Notes under the pieces: model-generated
Told to the model about the DNA's origin: nothing
What the model saw: the letters and a program-made list of their open reading frames with translations, nothing else
Databases searched by the model: none
Shown here: piece after piece, positions 1 to 5,946 of the stretch
Position numbering within the stretch: the first letter of the stretch is position 1
Layout of the letters: each line of letters begins with the position of its first letter
Source of the DNA: Caldifarciminota bacterium UBA6260
Lineage (GTDB): Bacteria > Hydrothermota > 32-111
DNA length: 6,008 bases
Assembly (NCBI GenBank): GCA_002441125.1
Contig: DJVI01000006.1
Span: 1 to 6,008, forward strand
Direction: 5' to 3'
Position numbers and translations under genes: made by a program

Positions 1-1143
1 GTTGACTGTATTATGAAGGATTTTCTCAAGTTGTTTTTCTCTTTCTTTCCAAATTTTTTGGATCTTCACTTTTTCTTCATTGTATCCTTTTTGTAGTTCT
101 AAAAAACCTGTTACAATAGATTCAAATTGATTTTTAAACTCAATACTTGTTAGATAATCATATACAATTTCAGATTTTTCCTTTTTCCCAGTTTGTATCT
201 TTTTTTGGTAATAGACCTGAATTAACATAAACCTTAAAACAAAAGCAACTCCCTTTAATTCCTTTAAATTACAAATCCATACTCCTTCTTGTTCAAAAAA
301 ACTATTTTGTCCAAATGGAAAAACTTCTGTTACCAGAACAAGTATATCAGCTTTTTTGTCAAGATTGTCCTCTTTAAATTTTTTTATCCATTCTTTGTTA
401 AAGATTTTTGTTCTTTTACTTTCGTAATAAATTTTCCCAATCTCAACACCTCTTTCTAAAACTGTTTGCAAAATATCAGCACCTTTTTCTCCCTTTTTAA
501 TTGGTTCAATAATATCTTCAAAAAAACTCTCTTTTAAAAGATTCTCTATCTCTATTTCCTGTATTTCACCTTGTAATTGAACAGAGCCTTGTTCCGCTTT
601 TCTTCGTGCTTCCTCCAACTGTTTTTTTAAATCCTCAATTATTTTTTCTTTTTCTTTAACTAACAAATAATTTTTTTCTTGCTCATTTTTTTCTATAATT
701 GTTTTTTCTTTATTTATTTGTTCTGAATATTTTTTTTCAAATTCAAGAGTTAATTGCTCTTTCAACTCCACTTTTTCCCTTTTTAATCTTTCGATTTCAG
801 CTTTTGTTCTATTTAATTCCTTTATTTTATCTGTTTTTTCTGAAAGTTCATCATTTAAATTCTTTATCTGTTCTTGATAAGAATATTCGATCTCTTTTTT
901 CAATCTCTTTTCAATTTCCTTTTTTTCTATGGAAAGTTTTTCATTAAGCTCTTTTTTGATTCTTTCTTGAATATTTTCTTTCTCTTTTTCAATTATTTCT
1001 CTATCTTCTTTCAACTTTTCTTCTTTTTCCTTATATTTTTTTTCTAAATCATTTTTAAGTTTTTTTTCAATTTGGAAATAAAGGACTTCATCAACATCGA
1101 TCTCACTTTTACAGTTCGGACAAATAATAATAGATTTTCCCAT
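1..1143 (-). CDS. DUF2130-family coiled-coil protein with nuclease-like domain, partial (C-terminus off the left edge)
   Basis: The minus frame is open from ATG at 1143 to the window edge, giving 381 codons without a stop. AGGAGG at 1148-1153, four bases before the ATG, fixes the start. The N-terminus has a CPNC motif (C8, C11), a possible half zinc site. Residues about 22-185 are an extremely Glu/Lys-rich coiled coil. From about residue 186 comes the DUF2130 signature: SVQLQGE, then GAD (D223), YESKRTK (E241, K243), a downstream Trp (W252), ADILVLVTEV and GVWIC. The D...ExK spacing resembles a PD-(D/E)XK nuclease core; that is my inference, and no activity is established here. I see no membrane segment or signal peptide. 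Family members are, from memory, somewhat over 400 aa, so only the C-terminal end is probably missing. It diverges from cas9 and lies beyond the tracrRNA terminator, so it is a separate transcription unit. A role in the CRISPR system is not shown. Confidence 0.88.
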   Translation of the reverse strand, partial: MGKSIIICPNCKSEIDVDEVLYFQIEKKLKNDLEKKYKEKEEKLKEDREIIEKEKENIQERIKKELNEKLSIEKKEIEKRLKKEIEYSYQEQIKNLNDELSEKTDKIKELNRTKAEIERLKREKVELKEQLTLEFEKKYSEQINKEKTIIEKNEQEKNYLLVKEKEKIIEDLKKQLEEARRKAEQGSVQLQGEIQEIEIENLLKESFFEDIIEPIKKGEKGADILQTVLERGVEIGKIYYESKRTKIFNKEWIKKFKEDNLDKKADILVLVTEVFPFGQNSFFEQEGVWICNLKELKGVAFVLRFMLIQVYYQKKIQTGKKEKSEIVYDYLTSIEFKNQFESIVTGFLELQKGYNEEKVKIQKIWKEREKQLEKILHNTVN

Positions 1144-1205
1144 CTTTCCTCCTATTTTTAAAATATGGAATTAAAATTTAGTGATAAAATTCAAATATAC
1201 TCCCT

Positions 1206-1235
1206 ATAATAATTCGTTAAGATAATCCAATTCAA
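1206..1235 (-). promoter_or_regulatory. Possible promoter of the DUF2130 gene
   Basis: On the minus strand, TTGAAT (1230-1235) is followed after 18 bp by TATTAT (1206-1211). This sits between the tracrRNA terminator and the DUF2130 start codon, where a promoter is needed. The region is so A+T-rich that matches of this quality arise by chance, and other choices such as a TATATT about 10 bp further on are possible. Confidence 0.3.
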
Positions 1236-1247
1236 TAAACCTAAATT

Positions 1248-1273
1248 AAAAAGGGCAGATACTGGATCTGCCC
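1248..1273 (-). terminator. Rho-independent terminator of tracrRNA
   Basis: On the minus strand, GGGCAGAT (1273-1266) pairs perfectly with ATCTGCCC (1260-1253) across a 5-nt loop, followed at once by TTTTT (1252-1248). On the plus strand no T-tract follows the stem, so it acts in the tracrRNA direction only. In the RNA it also forms the last hairpin that Cas9 may contact. Confidence 0.93.
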
Positions 1274-1312
1274 GCTGGTCCCCGTAGGGACTAACAGTTC
1301 GGCTTTCGCCTT

Positions 1313-1348
1313 ACTGGGACTTGACTACAAAATCGTTTTAAGTAGAAT
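1313..1348 (-). repeat. tracrRNA anti-repeat (degenerate CRISPR repeat)
   Basis: Aligned without gaps to the 36-bp array repeat, it differs at only four positions (1313, 1319, 1328, 1339), giving 32 of 36 identity. In the crRNA:tracrRNA duplex three of the four changes give G-U wobbles and one (1339) gives a C-A mismatch, so the predicted helix is continuous with no bulge. Its orientation shows that the array must be transcribed from the minus strand. Confidence 0.95.
1321..1348 (+). promoter_or_regulatory. Probable cas9 promoter inside the anti-repeat
   Basis: On the plus strand TTGACT (1321-1326) and TAGAAT (1343-1348) are 16 bp apart, each one mismatch from the sigma-70 consensus. Transcription would start near 1355, leaving a 5' leader of about 39 nt before the cas9 ATG at 1394. 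The same hexamers occur in every array repeat, and none of the four anti-repeat differences touches them. I saw no better cas9 promoter upstream. Function is inferred from sequence alone. Confidence 0.65.
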
Positions 1349-1356
1349 TATTAAAA

Positions 1357-1384
1357 ATTATAAATAAAAAAAACTTTTTGTCAA
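1357..1384 (-). promoter_or_regulatory. tracrRNA promoter (consensus sigma-70 type)
   Basis: On the minus strand TTGACA (+ strand 1379-1384) and TATAAT (+ strand 1357-1362) both match consensus exactly, separated by 16 bp. The predicted start is about 1350, right at the beginning of the anti-repeat. The -35 element abuts the cas9 ribosome binding site, and the whole promoter lies in the predicted cas9 5' leader. Strong consensus elements suggest abundant tracrRNA. Confidence 0.88.
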
Positions 1385-1391
1385 GGGGGAG
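1383..1391 (+). promoter_or_regulatory. cas9 ribosome binding site
   Basis: The purine run AAGGGGGAG ends two bases before ATG 1394, so the AAGG part sits about 7 bases from the start codon. It is the only clear Shine-Dalgarno-like site in the cas operon. Two of its bases are shared with the minus-strand tracrRNA -35 element. Confidence 0.75.
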
Positions 1392-1393
1392 AA

Positions 1394-4300
1394 ATGAAGT
1401 ATACTCTTGGAATAGATCTTGGTTATAACTCAATAGGTTGGGCAGTAATGGAAAATGATGAAACTGGTCTGCCCCAAAAACTTCTCAATACTGGTGTCCA
1501 TATTTTTGAACCATCTATAGAAGAAATTGAAAAGGATGGAAAGGGAAAAACAAAAAATGTTAAGAGAAGAGAAGCAAGATTGAGAAGAAGGCAACTTTTT
1601 AGGAAGACAAAAAGACTTGAAAGGTTACTAAATTTTTTTATTCAAAAAGGTTTCTTTCAAAATCAAAAAGATTTAATTAATGATCCCTTCGAAAGGGCTG
1701 ATTTTTTGTATCAACTCGATAAAAAGTTGAAAAATCCATATATATTAAGAAAAGAGTCTCTCGATAAAGAAATGAGTTTAGAAGAACTATTTAGAATTTT
1801 TTATCACATAGCCCAACATAGAGGTTTTAAAAGCACGAAAAGAGAATTAGCCAAAATTAATAAAGATGAAAAAAAGAAAAAAGAAGATGGAACAGTTCAA
1901 TCTGAAATAAACTCTTTAAAAGATGAGATAGAAAAAAATAAATGCAGGACACTTGGTGAATATTTTGCAATACTTTTTGAAAATGGGGATAAGATTAGAG
2001 GAAGGCATACTGATAGAAAAATGTATGAAGAAGAATTTGAAAAGATATTCAATAAACAGAAAGAATTTTATCCAAATATTTTGAATGATGATTTTAAGAA
2101 AAAAGTATATAAACTTATATTCCATCAGAGAGAAATTAAAAGTCAAAAAGATAAAGTCGGGTTTTGCCCTCTTGAAAAAGGTAAAAAAAGAGCGCCTCTC
2201 GCTTTACTAAACTCACAAAGATTTAGATATATGTGTAAAGTTAACAATCTCTCTGTTATAGATAATGAAACTGGTGAAATTAGAGAATTAACTGTTGAAG
2301 AAAAAAAGAAATTGTATGAAAAATTGGAAAATAGTGAAAAACTCACTTTCGAAGAAATAAAGAAGATTCTAAATCTTTCAAATGATAGATATCATTTTAA
2401 TTCAGAAAAAGACAAACACATTTTAGGAAATACAACTAATGTAAAGATGAAAAAAATTATAAAAAATTGGGATAATTTTGACGAAGATAAAAAGAACCTT
2501 TTTATAAATGAAGCAAGAACTATTGTAAAAATAGAAGCTCTCGAAAGAAGAGCAAAAAAATTAGGTTTAACAGATGAAGAATCTAAAGAATTTTCAAAAG
2601 TTGTTTTTGAAGATGGTTATTTGAATTTTTCAACAAAAGCTATCGAAAAACTTTTACCTTACTTAAAAGAAGGTAAAAAGGAATATGAATCTATCAAAAC
2701 AGCTTATCCCAAAAACTTAGAGCAAAATGATAATTTAAAAGAACTTGACTTTTTACCTCCAATAAAATCAAAAGAATTAAAAAAATATTTTGAAGTAAGA
2801 AATCCTCTCGTTGAAAAAGCATTAACTGAAACAAGATATTTAATAAATTTTTTGATAAAAAAATATGGTAAACCTGAAACAATTAAAATTGAACTTGCAA
2901 GAGAATTGAAATCGTCAAATAAACAAAAGGAGAGAAAACATAAAGAAAATCAAGAAAATAGGAAAAAAAGAGAAGAAATAATAGAAAAGCTAAAAGAAGA
3001 ACTAAAAATTTCTGAGCCAACTAAAACTCAAATTCAAAAGTATCTTCTTGCTGAAGAATGTGATTTTAAATGCCCCTATACCGGAAGATCTATAAGCATG
3101 GATTCTCTTTTCGGAGAACATCCATTATTTGATATAGAGCATATTATTCCTTTTGATAGATCACTTGATGACTCTTTTTTAAATAAAACTTTATGTTATG
3201 CTGAAGAAAATAGAAAATTTAAACACAATAAAACTCCTTATGAAGCATATTATGGAACTGAAAAATGGGAAGCCATAATAGAAAGAGTAAAAAAGTTTAA
3301 ATCAAGTGTTAAAAATGAAAAATTGAGAAGATTCAATATGACAGAAAAAGATTTAGAAAATTATATTCAAAATTTTTCAACACAAAATCTAAATGATACA
3401 AAATATGCATCAAAATTAGCTAAAAAATATCTGGGATTACTCTATGGTTCTATAAATGAAGATGGAATAGATAAAAACAGAAAAAGAAGAATTTTTGCAA
3501 GTTCTGGAAAAGTTACATCTACTTTAAGGTATGCATTAGGACTTAATACAATTTTGAATGACGAAAATATAAAAACAAGAGATGATCATAGACATCATGC
3601 AATAGATGCTATTACAATAGCATTAACAGATAGTTCAATGATAAAAAAGATTTCAGATGCTTCAAAAAGAGAAAAAAATATTAATTCATTGTTCAAAGAT
3701 TTCCAAGCCCCTTGGGAAAATTTTAGAAAAGAAGTTGAAGAAAAAATTGAAAAAATTAATATATCAAGAAGAATAAATAAAAAAGTTTCAGGTCAATTAC
3801 ATGATGAAACTTTTTATTCGAAACCATTTAAAATAGAAGAAAAAAACTATACTCACAAAAGAATAAAAATAGAAGATTTAATTTCAAAAGATCCTGACAA
3901 AAAAGATTCAACTTCAAAAGCTCTTGAAAAAATTGTTGATAGTAAAATCAGAGATATTATAAAAAATTATTTAAATGGTAAAAAAACAAAAATAATATCC
4001 AAAGATCCAAAAGACCACCCTTATATAATTCAAAAAAACGGTAAAAAAATTCAAATACATAATGTAACAATTAAAACTAAATTTGAAACATATAATGAAA
4101 TCGGACCCGATAAAGCCAAAAGATATGTTAAATCTTCAGATAGTCATCATATTGAAATTTTTGAAGATTTAAATACTAAAGAATGGAATGGTTATGTTGT
4201 ATCATTGCTTGAAGCTTATGAAAGAAAAAAGAAAAATATCCCAATTGTAAATAGAGATTTAGGTGAAGGAAAAAAATTTTTATTCTCTCTCGCTAAAGGA

Positions 4301-4525
4301 GAAGTAATTGAACTTGATACTGAAAATGGCAAAAGAGAACTTTTTGTAGTTAGAATTATTTCTGGAAGTAATAATCAAATTAGATTCACAAGAATAAATG
4401 ATTCAAGAAAAATTAGGGATATTCCTGCAAAAGGATTAACTGCTCTTCCATCATCATTAAAAGAACGAAATTGTAAAAAGGTTGTTATAAATATTTTTGG
4501 GGAAAAACATTATTCAAATGATTGA
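1394..4525 (+). CDS. cas9: Cas9, compact type II-C RNA-guided DNA endonuclease (1043 aa)
   Basis: Effector nuclease that cuts double-stranded DNA matching the crRNA guide. RuvC-I is at the N-terminus (GIDLGYNSIGWA, catalytic D8). An Arg-rich bridge helix spans about 55-80. The REC lobe follows, about 81-480, with the HRGFKSTKRE motif at 142-151. RuvC-II has IKIELARE with E500. The HNH domain, about 545-640, has DIEHIIPF (H583) and N606, matching SpyCas9 H840 and N863. C556 and C560 (CDFKCPYTG) could be a partial metal site. RuvC-III has HRHHAIDA with H735 and D738. The rest, about 800-1043, should be the WED and PAM-interacting region; the PAM cannot be read from it. All expected catalytic residues are present. 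Length fits II-C enzymes (about 980-1100 aa). The start is set by the ribosome binding site at 1383-1391 and by D8 placement, as in C. jejuni Cas9. Cas1 begins 16 bp after its stop, indicating an operon. Confidence 0.97.
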   Translation: MKYTLGIDLGYNSIGWAVMENDETGLPQKLLNTGVHIFEPSIEEIEKDGKGKTKNVKRREARLRRRQLFRKTKRLERLLNFFIQKGFFQNQKDLINDPFERADFLYQLDKKLKNPYILRKESLDKEMSLEELFRIFYHIAQHRGFKSTKRELAKINKDEKKKKEDGTVQSEINSLKDEIEKNKCRTLGEYFAILFENGDKIRGRHTDRKMYEEEFEKIFNKQKEFYPNILNDDFKKKVYKLIFHQREIKSQKDKVGFCPLEKGKKRAPLALLNSQRFRYMCKVNNLSVIDNETGEIRELTVEEKKKLYEKLENSEKLTFEEIKKILNLSNDRYHFNSEKDKHILGNTTNVKMKKIIKNWDNFDEDKKNLFINEARTIVKIEALERRAKKLGLTDEESKEFSKVVFEDGYLNFSTKAIEKLLPYLKEGKKEYESIKTAYPKNLEQNDNLKELDFLPPIKSKELKKYFEVRNPLVEKALTETRYLINFLIKKYGKPETIKIELARELKSSNKQKERKHKENQENRKKREEIIEKLKEELKISEPTKTQIQKYLLAEECDFKCPYTGRSISMDSLFGEHPLFDIEHIIPFDRSLDDSFLNKTLCYAEENRKFKHNKTPYEAYYGTEKWEAIIERVKKFKSSVKNEKLRRFNMTEKDLENYIQNFSTQNLNDTKYASKLAKKYLGLLYGSINEDGIDKNRKRRIFASSGKVTSTLRYALGLNTILNDENIKTRDDHRHHAIDAITIALTDSSMIKKISDASKREKNINSLFKDFQAPWENFRKEVEEKIEKINISRRINKKVSGQLHDETFYSKPFKIEEKNYTHKRIKIEDLISKDPDKKDSTSKALEKIVDSKIRDIIKNYLNGKKTKIISKDPKDHPYIIQKNGKKIQIHNVTIKTKFETYNEIGPDKAKRYVKSSDSHHIEIFEDLNTKEWNGYVVSLLEAYERKKKNIPIVNRDLGEGKKFLFSLAKGEVIELDTENGKRELFVVRIISGSNNQIRFTRINDSRKIRDIPAKGLTALPSSLKERNCKKVVINIFGEKHYSND

Positions 4526-4541
4526 ACTTTAGATATACAAA

Positions 4542-5483
4542 ATGACTTTAAGAGAATATAAAGGTTTAGAAAAAATCATAGAAATATCTGAAGGACCCGT
4601 AAAGTTAAATTCAGAGTATGAACAACTTATTATTTCAAAAAATGATGAAGAAATAGGAAAAATTCCTATAAATGAAATTTCTGTCCTTTTAATAACTACT
4701 CCTATTGCTTCAATTTCAACAAATTTAATTTCACTTATTACAAAAAATAAAGGAATGATTGTTGTTTGTGATCAATTCTACCTTCCAGTTGGGGTCTTTT
4801 TACCTTATGAGTTAAATTATATTCAGCAAGAAAGAATAAACAAACAGATCAATGCTTCCTTGCCATTAAAAAAACAATTGTGGAAGCAATTAATATCTGC
4901 AAAGATAAAATCTCAAGGTGCTGTATTGAATAAAATAAAAGAATTTGATTTTGGTCTATATAATATTTCAGAAAAAGTTCTTTCAGGTGATACTTCAAAC
5001 CTTGAATCGTATGCTTCAAGAATTTATTTTAAAAAACTGTTTGGTGAGAAATTTATAAGAGATAAAAATTTACCCGGTATTAATTCAATTTTAAATTATG
5101 GCTATACAATTTTAAGAGCAATGACTTCAAGAGCAATTTGTTCTTCAGGTTTAAATCCAACACTTGGAATTTTCCATCACAATAAATATAATTCTTTTTG
5201 TCTTGCTGACGATCTTATGGAACCTTATAGACCAGTTGTTGATGAATTAACCTATAATTTAATCATAAAATCAGGTATTCAACTATTTTTAACAAAGGAG
5301 TTAAAAAGGAATATAATAATTGAACTTTTAAATAAAAAATTGGAAATAGATAAAGAAAAAATTTTCCTTAATGAAGCATTGTTTAGATTATCTTTTTCTC
5401 TTGTTGAAGTTTACTGCGGAAAAGAAAAGAAATTAAATATACCAAATCCTTATGAAAAGGAAAGAGATAAAAACTCCAAATAA
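4542..5483 (+). CDS. cas1: Cas1, type II CRISPR integrase (313 aa)
   Basis: Metal-dependent integrase that, with Cas2, inserts new spacers at the array. The N-terminal beta domain covers about 1-90 and the catalytic helical domain about 100-300. Expected active-site residues are E155 (SGDTSNLESYASRIYF), H212 (GIFHHNKYNSF) and E227 (DDLMEPYRPVVDE). The H-to-E spacing of 15 matches S. pyogenes Cas1 (H205, E220). Length is close to the usual type II size of about 290-310 aa. It starts 16 bp after the cas9 stop, and its 3' end overlaps cas2 by 32 bp, so it is presumably co-transcribed with both. No Shine-Dalgarno site precedes the ATG; translation may rely on reinitiation after cas9 or on a leaderless-like A+T-rich start. 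The N-terminus is a little longer than in familiar homologues, so a slightly later start is possible. Confidence 0.95.
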   Translation: MTLREYKGLEKIIEISEGPVKLNSEYEQLIISKNDEEIGKIPINEISVLLITTPIASISTNLISLITKNKGMIVVCDQFYLPVGVFLPYELNYIQQERINKQINASLPLKKQLWKQLISAKIKSQGAVLNKIKEFDFGLYNISEKVLSGDTSNLESYASRIYFKKLFGEKFIRDKNLPGINSILNYGYTILRAMTSRAICSSGLNPTLGIFHHNKYNSFCLADDLMEPYRPVVDELTYNLIIKSGIQLFLTKELKRNIIIELLNKKLEIDKEKIFLNEALFRLSFSLVEVYCGKEKKLNIPNPYEKERDKNSK

Positions 5484-5802
5484 CAGATACCATTCAATGT
5501 GGCTTTTAGCTTTATTCGATTTACCAACAGAAACAAAAGAGGACAGAAAAAATTACAGAGAATTTAGAAATTTATTACTCAAAGAAGGTTTCGAACAATT
5601 ACAATATTCTGTTTATGCAAGATATGTTGGTGATGATAAGAGATCTGAGACTTTTAAGAAAAAAATAAGAAATGCTGTTCCACCAAAAGGTGAAGTTAGA
5701 ATTATTTCATTAACTGATATTCAATTTGGCAAAATGGAAATATATTATCAAAATTCTAAAAGAAAACCAGAAGTAAAACTTGATCAACTTCTACTTTTTT
5801 AA
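5452..5802 (+). CDS. cas2: Cas2, type II adaptation protein (116 aa)
   Basis: Small ferredoxin-fold protein that dimerises and bridges two Cas1 dimers during spacer integration. The family motif RYHSMWLLALFDLPTETK is at 12-29, with the conserved Asp at D23. Further family features are FRNLLLKEGFEQLQYSVYARYVG (about 38-60) and the strand VRIISLTDIQFGKM (about 81-94). I chose ATG 5452, overlapping cas1 by 32 bp, because the RYHS segment before MW is typical of type II Cas2. An internal ATG at 5497 (MWLL, 101 aa), 13 bp after the cas1 stop, is the alternative. Neither has a Shine-Dalgarno site, so coupling to cas1 translation is likely. The C-terminus (VKLDQLLLF) ends close to a hairpin that separates the operon from the array. 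Confidence 0.93.
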   Translation: MKRKEIKTPNNRYHSMWLLALFDLPTETKEDRKNYREFRNLLLKEGFEQLQYSVYARYVGDDKRSETFKKKIRNAVPPKGEVRIISLTDIQFGKMEIYYQNSKRKPEVKLDQLLLF

Positions 5803-5819
5803 CTATATAACAAAAGTAA

Positions 5820-5850
5820 ACCCTCTCTTTTATTTAATTTAAGAGAGGGT
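5820..5850 (-). terminator. Inverted repeat between cas2 and the array, probable terminator
   Basis: ACCCTCTCTT (5820-5829) and AAGAGAGGGT (5841-5850) form a perfect 10-bp stem with an 11-nt A/T loop. On the minus strand the stem is followed by TTACTTTTG, an interrupted U-tract, so it best fits termination of array transcripts running towards cas2. On the plus strand no T-run follows, though the hairpin could still protect or end the cas mRNA. Only two bases separate it from the first repeat. Confidence 0.65.
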
Positions 5851-5852
5851 CT

Positions 5853-5880
5853 ATTCTACTTGAAACGATTTTATAGTCAA
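5853..5880 (-). promoter_or_regulatory. Repeat-embedded promoter, first (cas2-proximal) repeat
   Basis: On the minus strand TTGACT (5875-5880), 16 bp, TAGAAT (5853-5858). As the outermost repeat it has no spacer downstream; predicted transcription would begin near 5846, inside the hairpin before cas2. The sequence is identical to the candidate promoter in the other repeats. Confidence 0.55.
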
Positions 5881-5918
5881 GCCCCAGCTGATTTCCACTA
5901 ACAAAAATAACTCTTGAC

Positions 5919-5946
5919 ATTCTACTTGAAACGATTTTATAGTCAA
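5919..5946 (-). promoter_or_regulatory. Repeat-embedded crRNA promoter, second repeat
   Basis: On the minus strand TTGACT (5941-5946), 16 bp, TAGAAT (5919-5924). Predicted start is about seven bases into spacer 1, near 5912, which would give a guide of about 23-24 nt without 5' trimming. The third repeat carries the same TAGAAT at 5985-5990, but its -35 lies beyond the window. Confidence 0.6.

Larger units (their letters stand above)
1248..1350 (-). ncRNA. tracrRNA of the type II-C system
   Basis: This RNA pairs with crRNA repeats, forms the RNase III substrate and anchors crRNA in Cas9. Read on the minus strand from a predicted start near 1350, it begins with a 36-nt anti-repeat (1348-1313). 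Next is GGC-GAAA-GCC (1310-1301), a short hairpin with a GNRA loop. Then comes GUCCC-UACG-GGGAC (1291-1278), a hairpin with a UNCG loop and C-G closing pair, extendable by CUG/CAG across a 3-nt bulge. It ends with an 8-bp G+C-rich stem and U-tract. The length is about 103 nt. A consensus promoter lies just upstream (1357-1384). Complementarity to the array repeat, a matching promoter and a matching terminator together make this call strong. The exact 5' end is predicted from promoter spacing only. Confidence 0.93.

Noticed and set aside
699..947. Plus-strand 82-codon open frame rich in Phe and Leu
   Set aside because: It is the complement of the Glu/Lys-rich coiled coil of the minus-strand DUF2130 gene. 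It has no ribosome binding site or recognisable domain.
1205..1210. Plus-strand TATAAT as an upstream cas9 promoter
   Set aside because: No acceptable -35 lies 16-18 bp upstream, and the transcript would run antisense through the whole tracrRNA. The anti-repeat promoter is the better candidate.
1354..1365. 12-nt match between spacer 2 (crRNA positions 7-18) and the tracrRNA -10/cas9 leader region, suggesting self-targeting autoregulation
   Set aside because: The match is pure A/T and near chance level in such sequence. It leaves the PAM-proximal 3' seed end of the guide unmatched, so Cas9 binding is not expected.
1916..2882. Three short minus-strand open frames inside cas9
   Set aside because: They are antisense shadows of a well-supported cas9 frame, with Phe/Ile-rich products expected from complementing Lys/Glu codons.
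4523..4561. TGA at the cas9 end as a recoded sense codon (as in some candidate phyla)
   Set aside because: It is the only in-frame TGA in the gene. The reading frame meets TAA about 12 codons later, and cas1 starts 16 bp downstream. Standard termination explains it.
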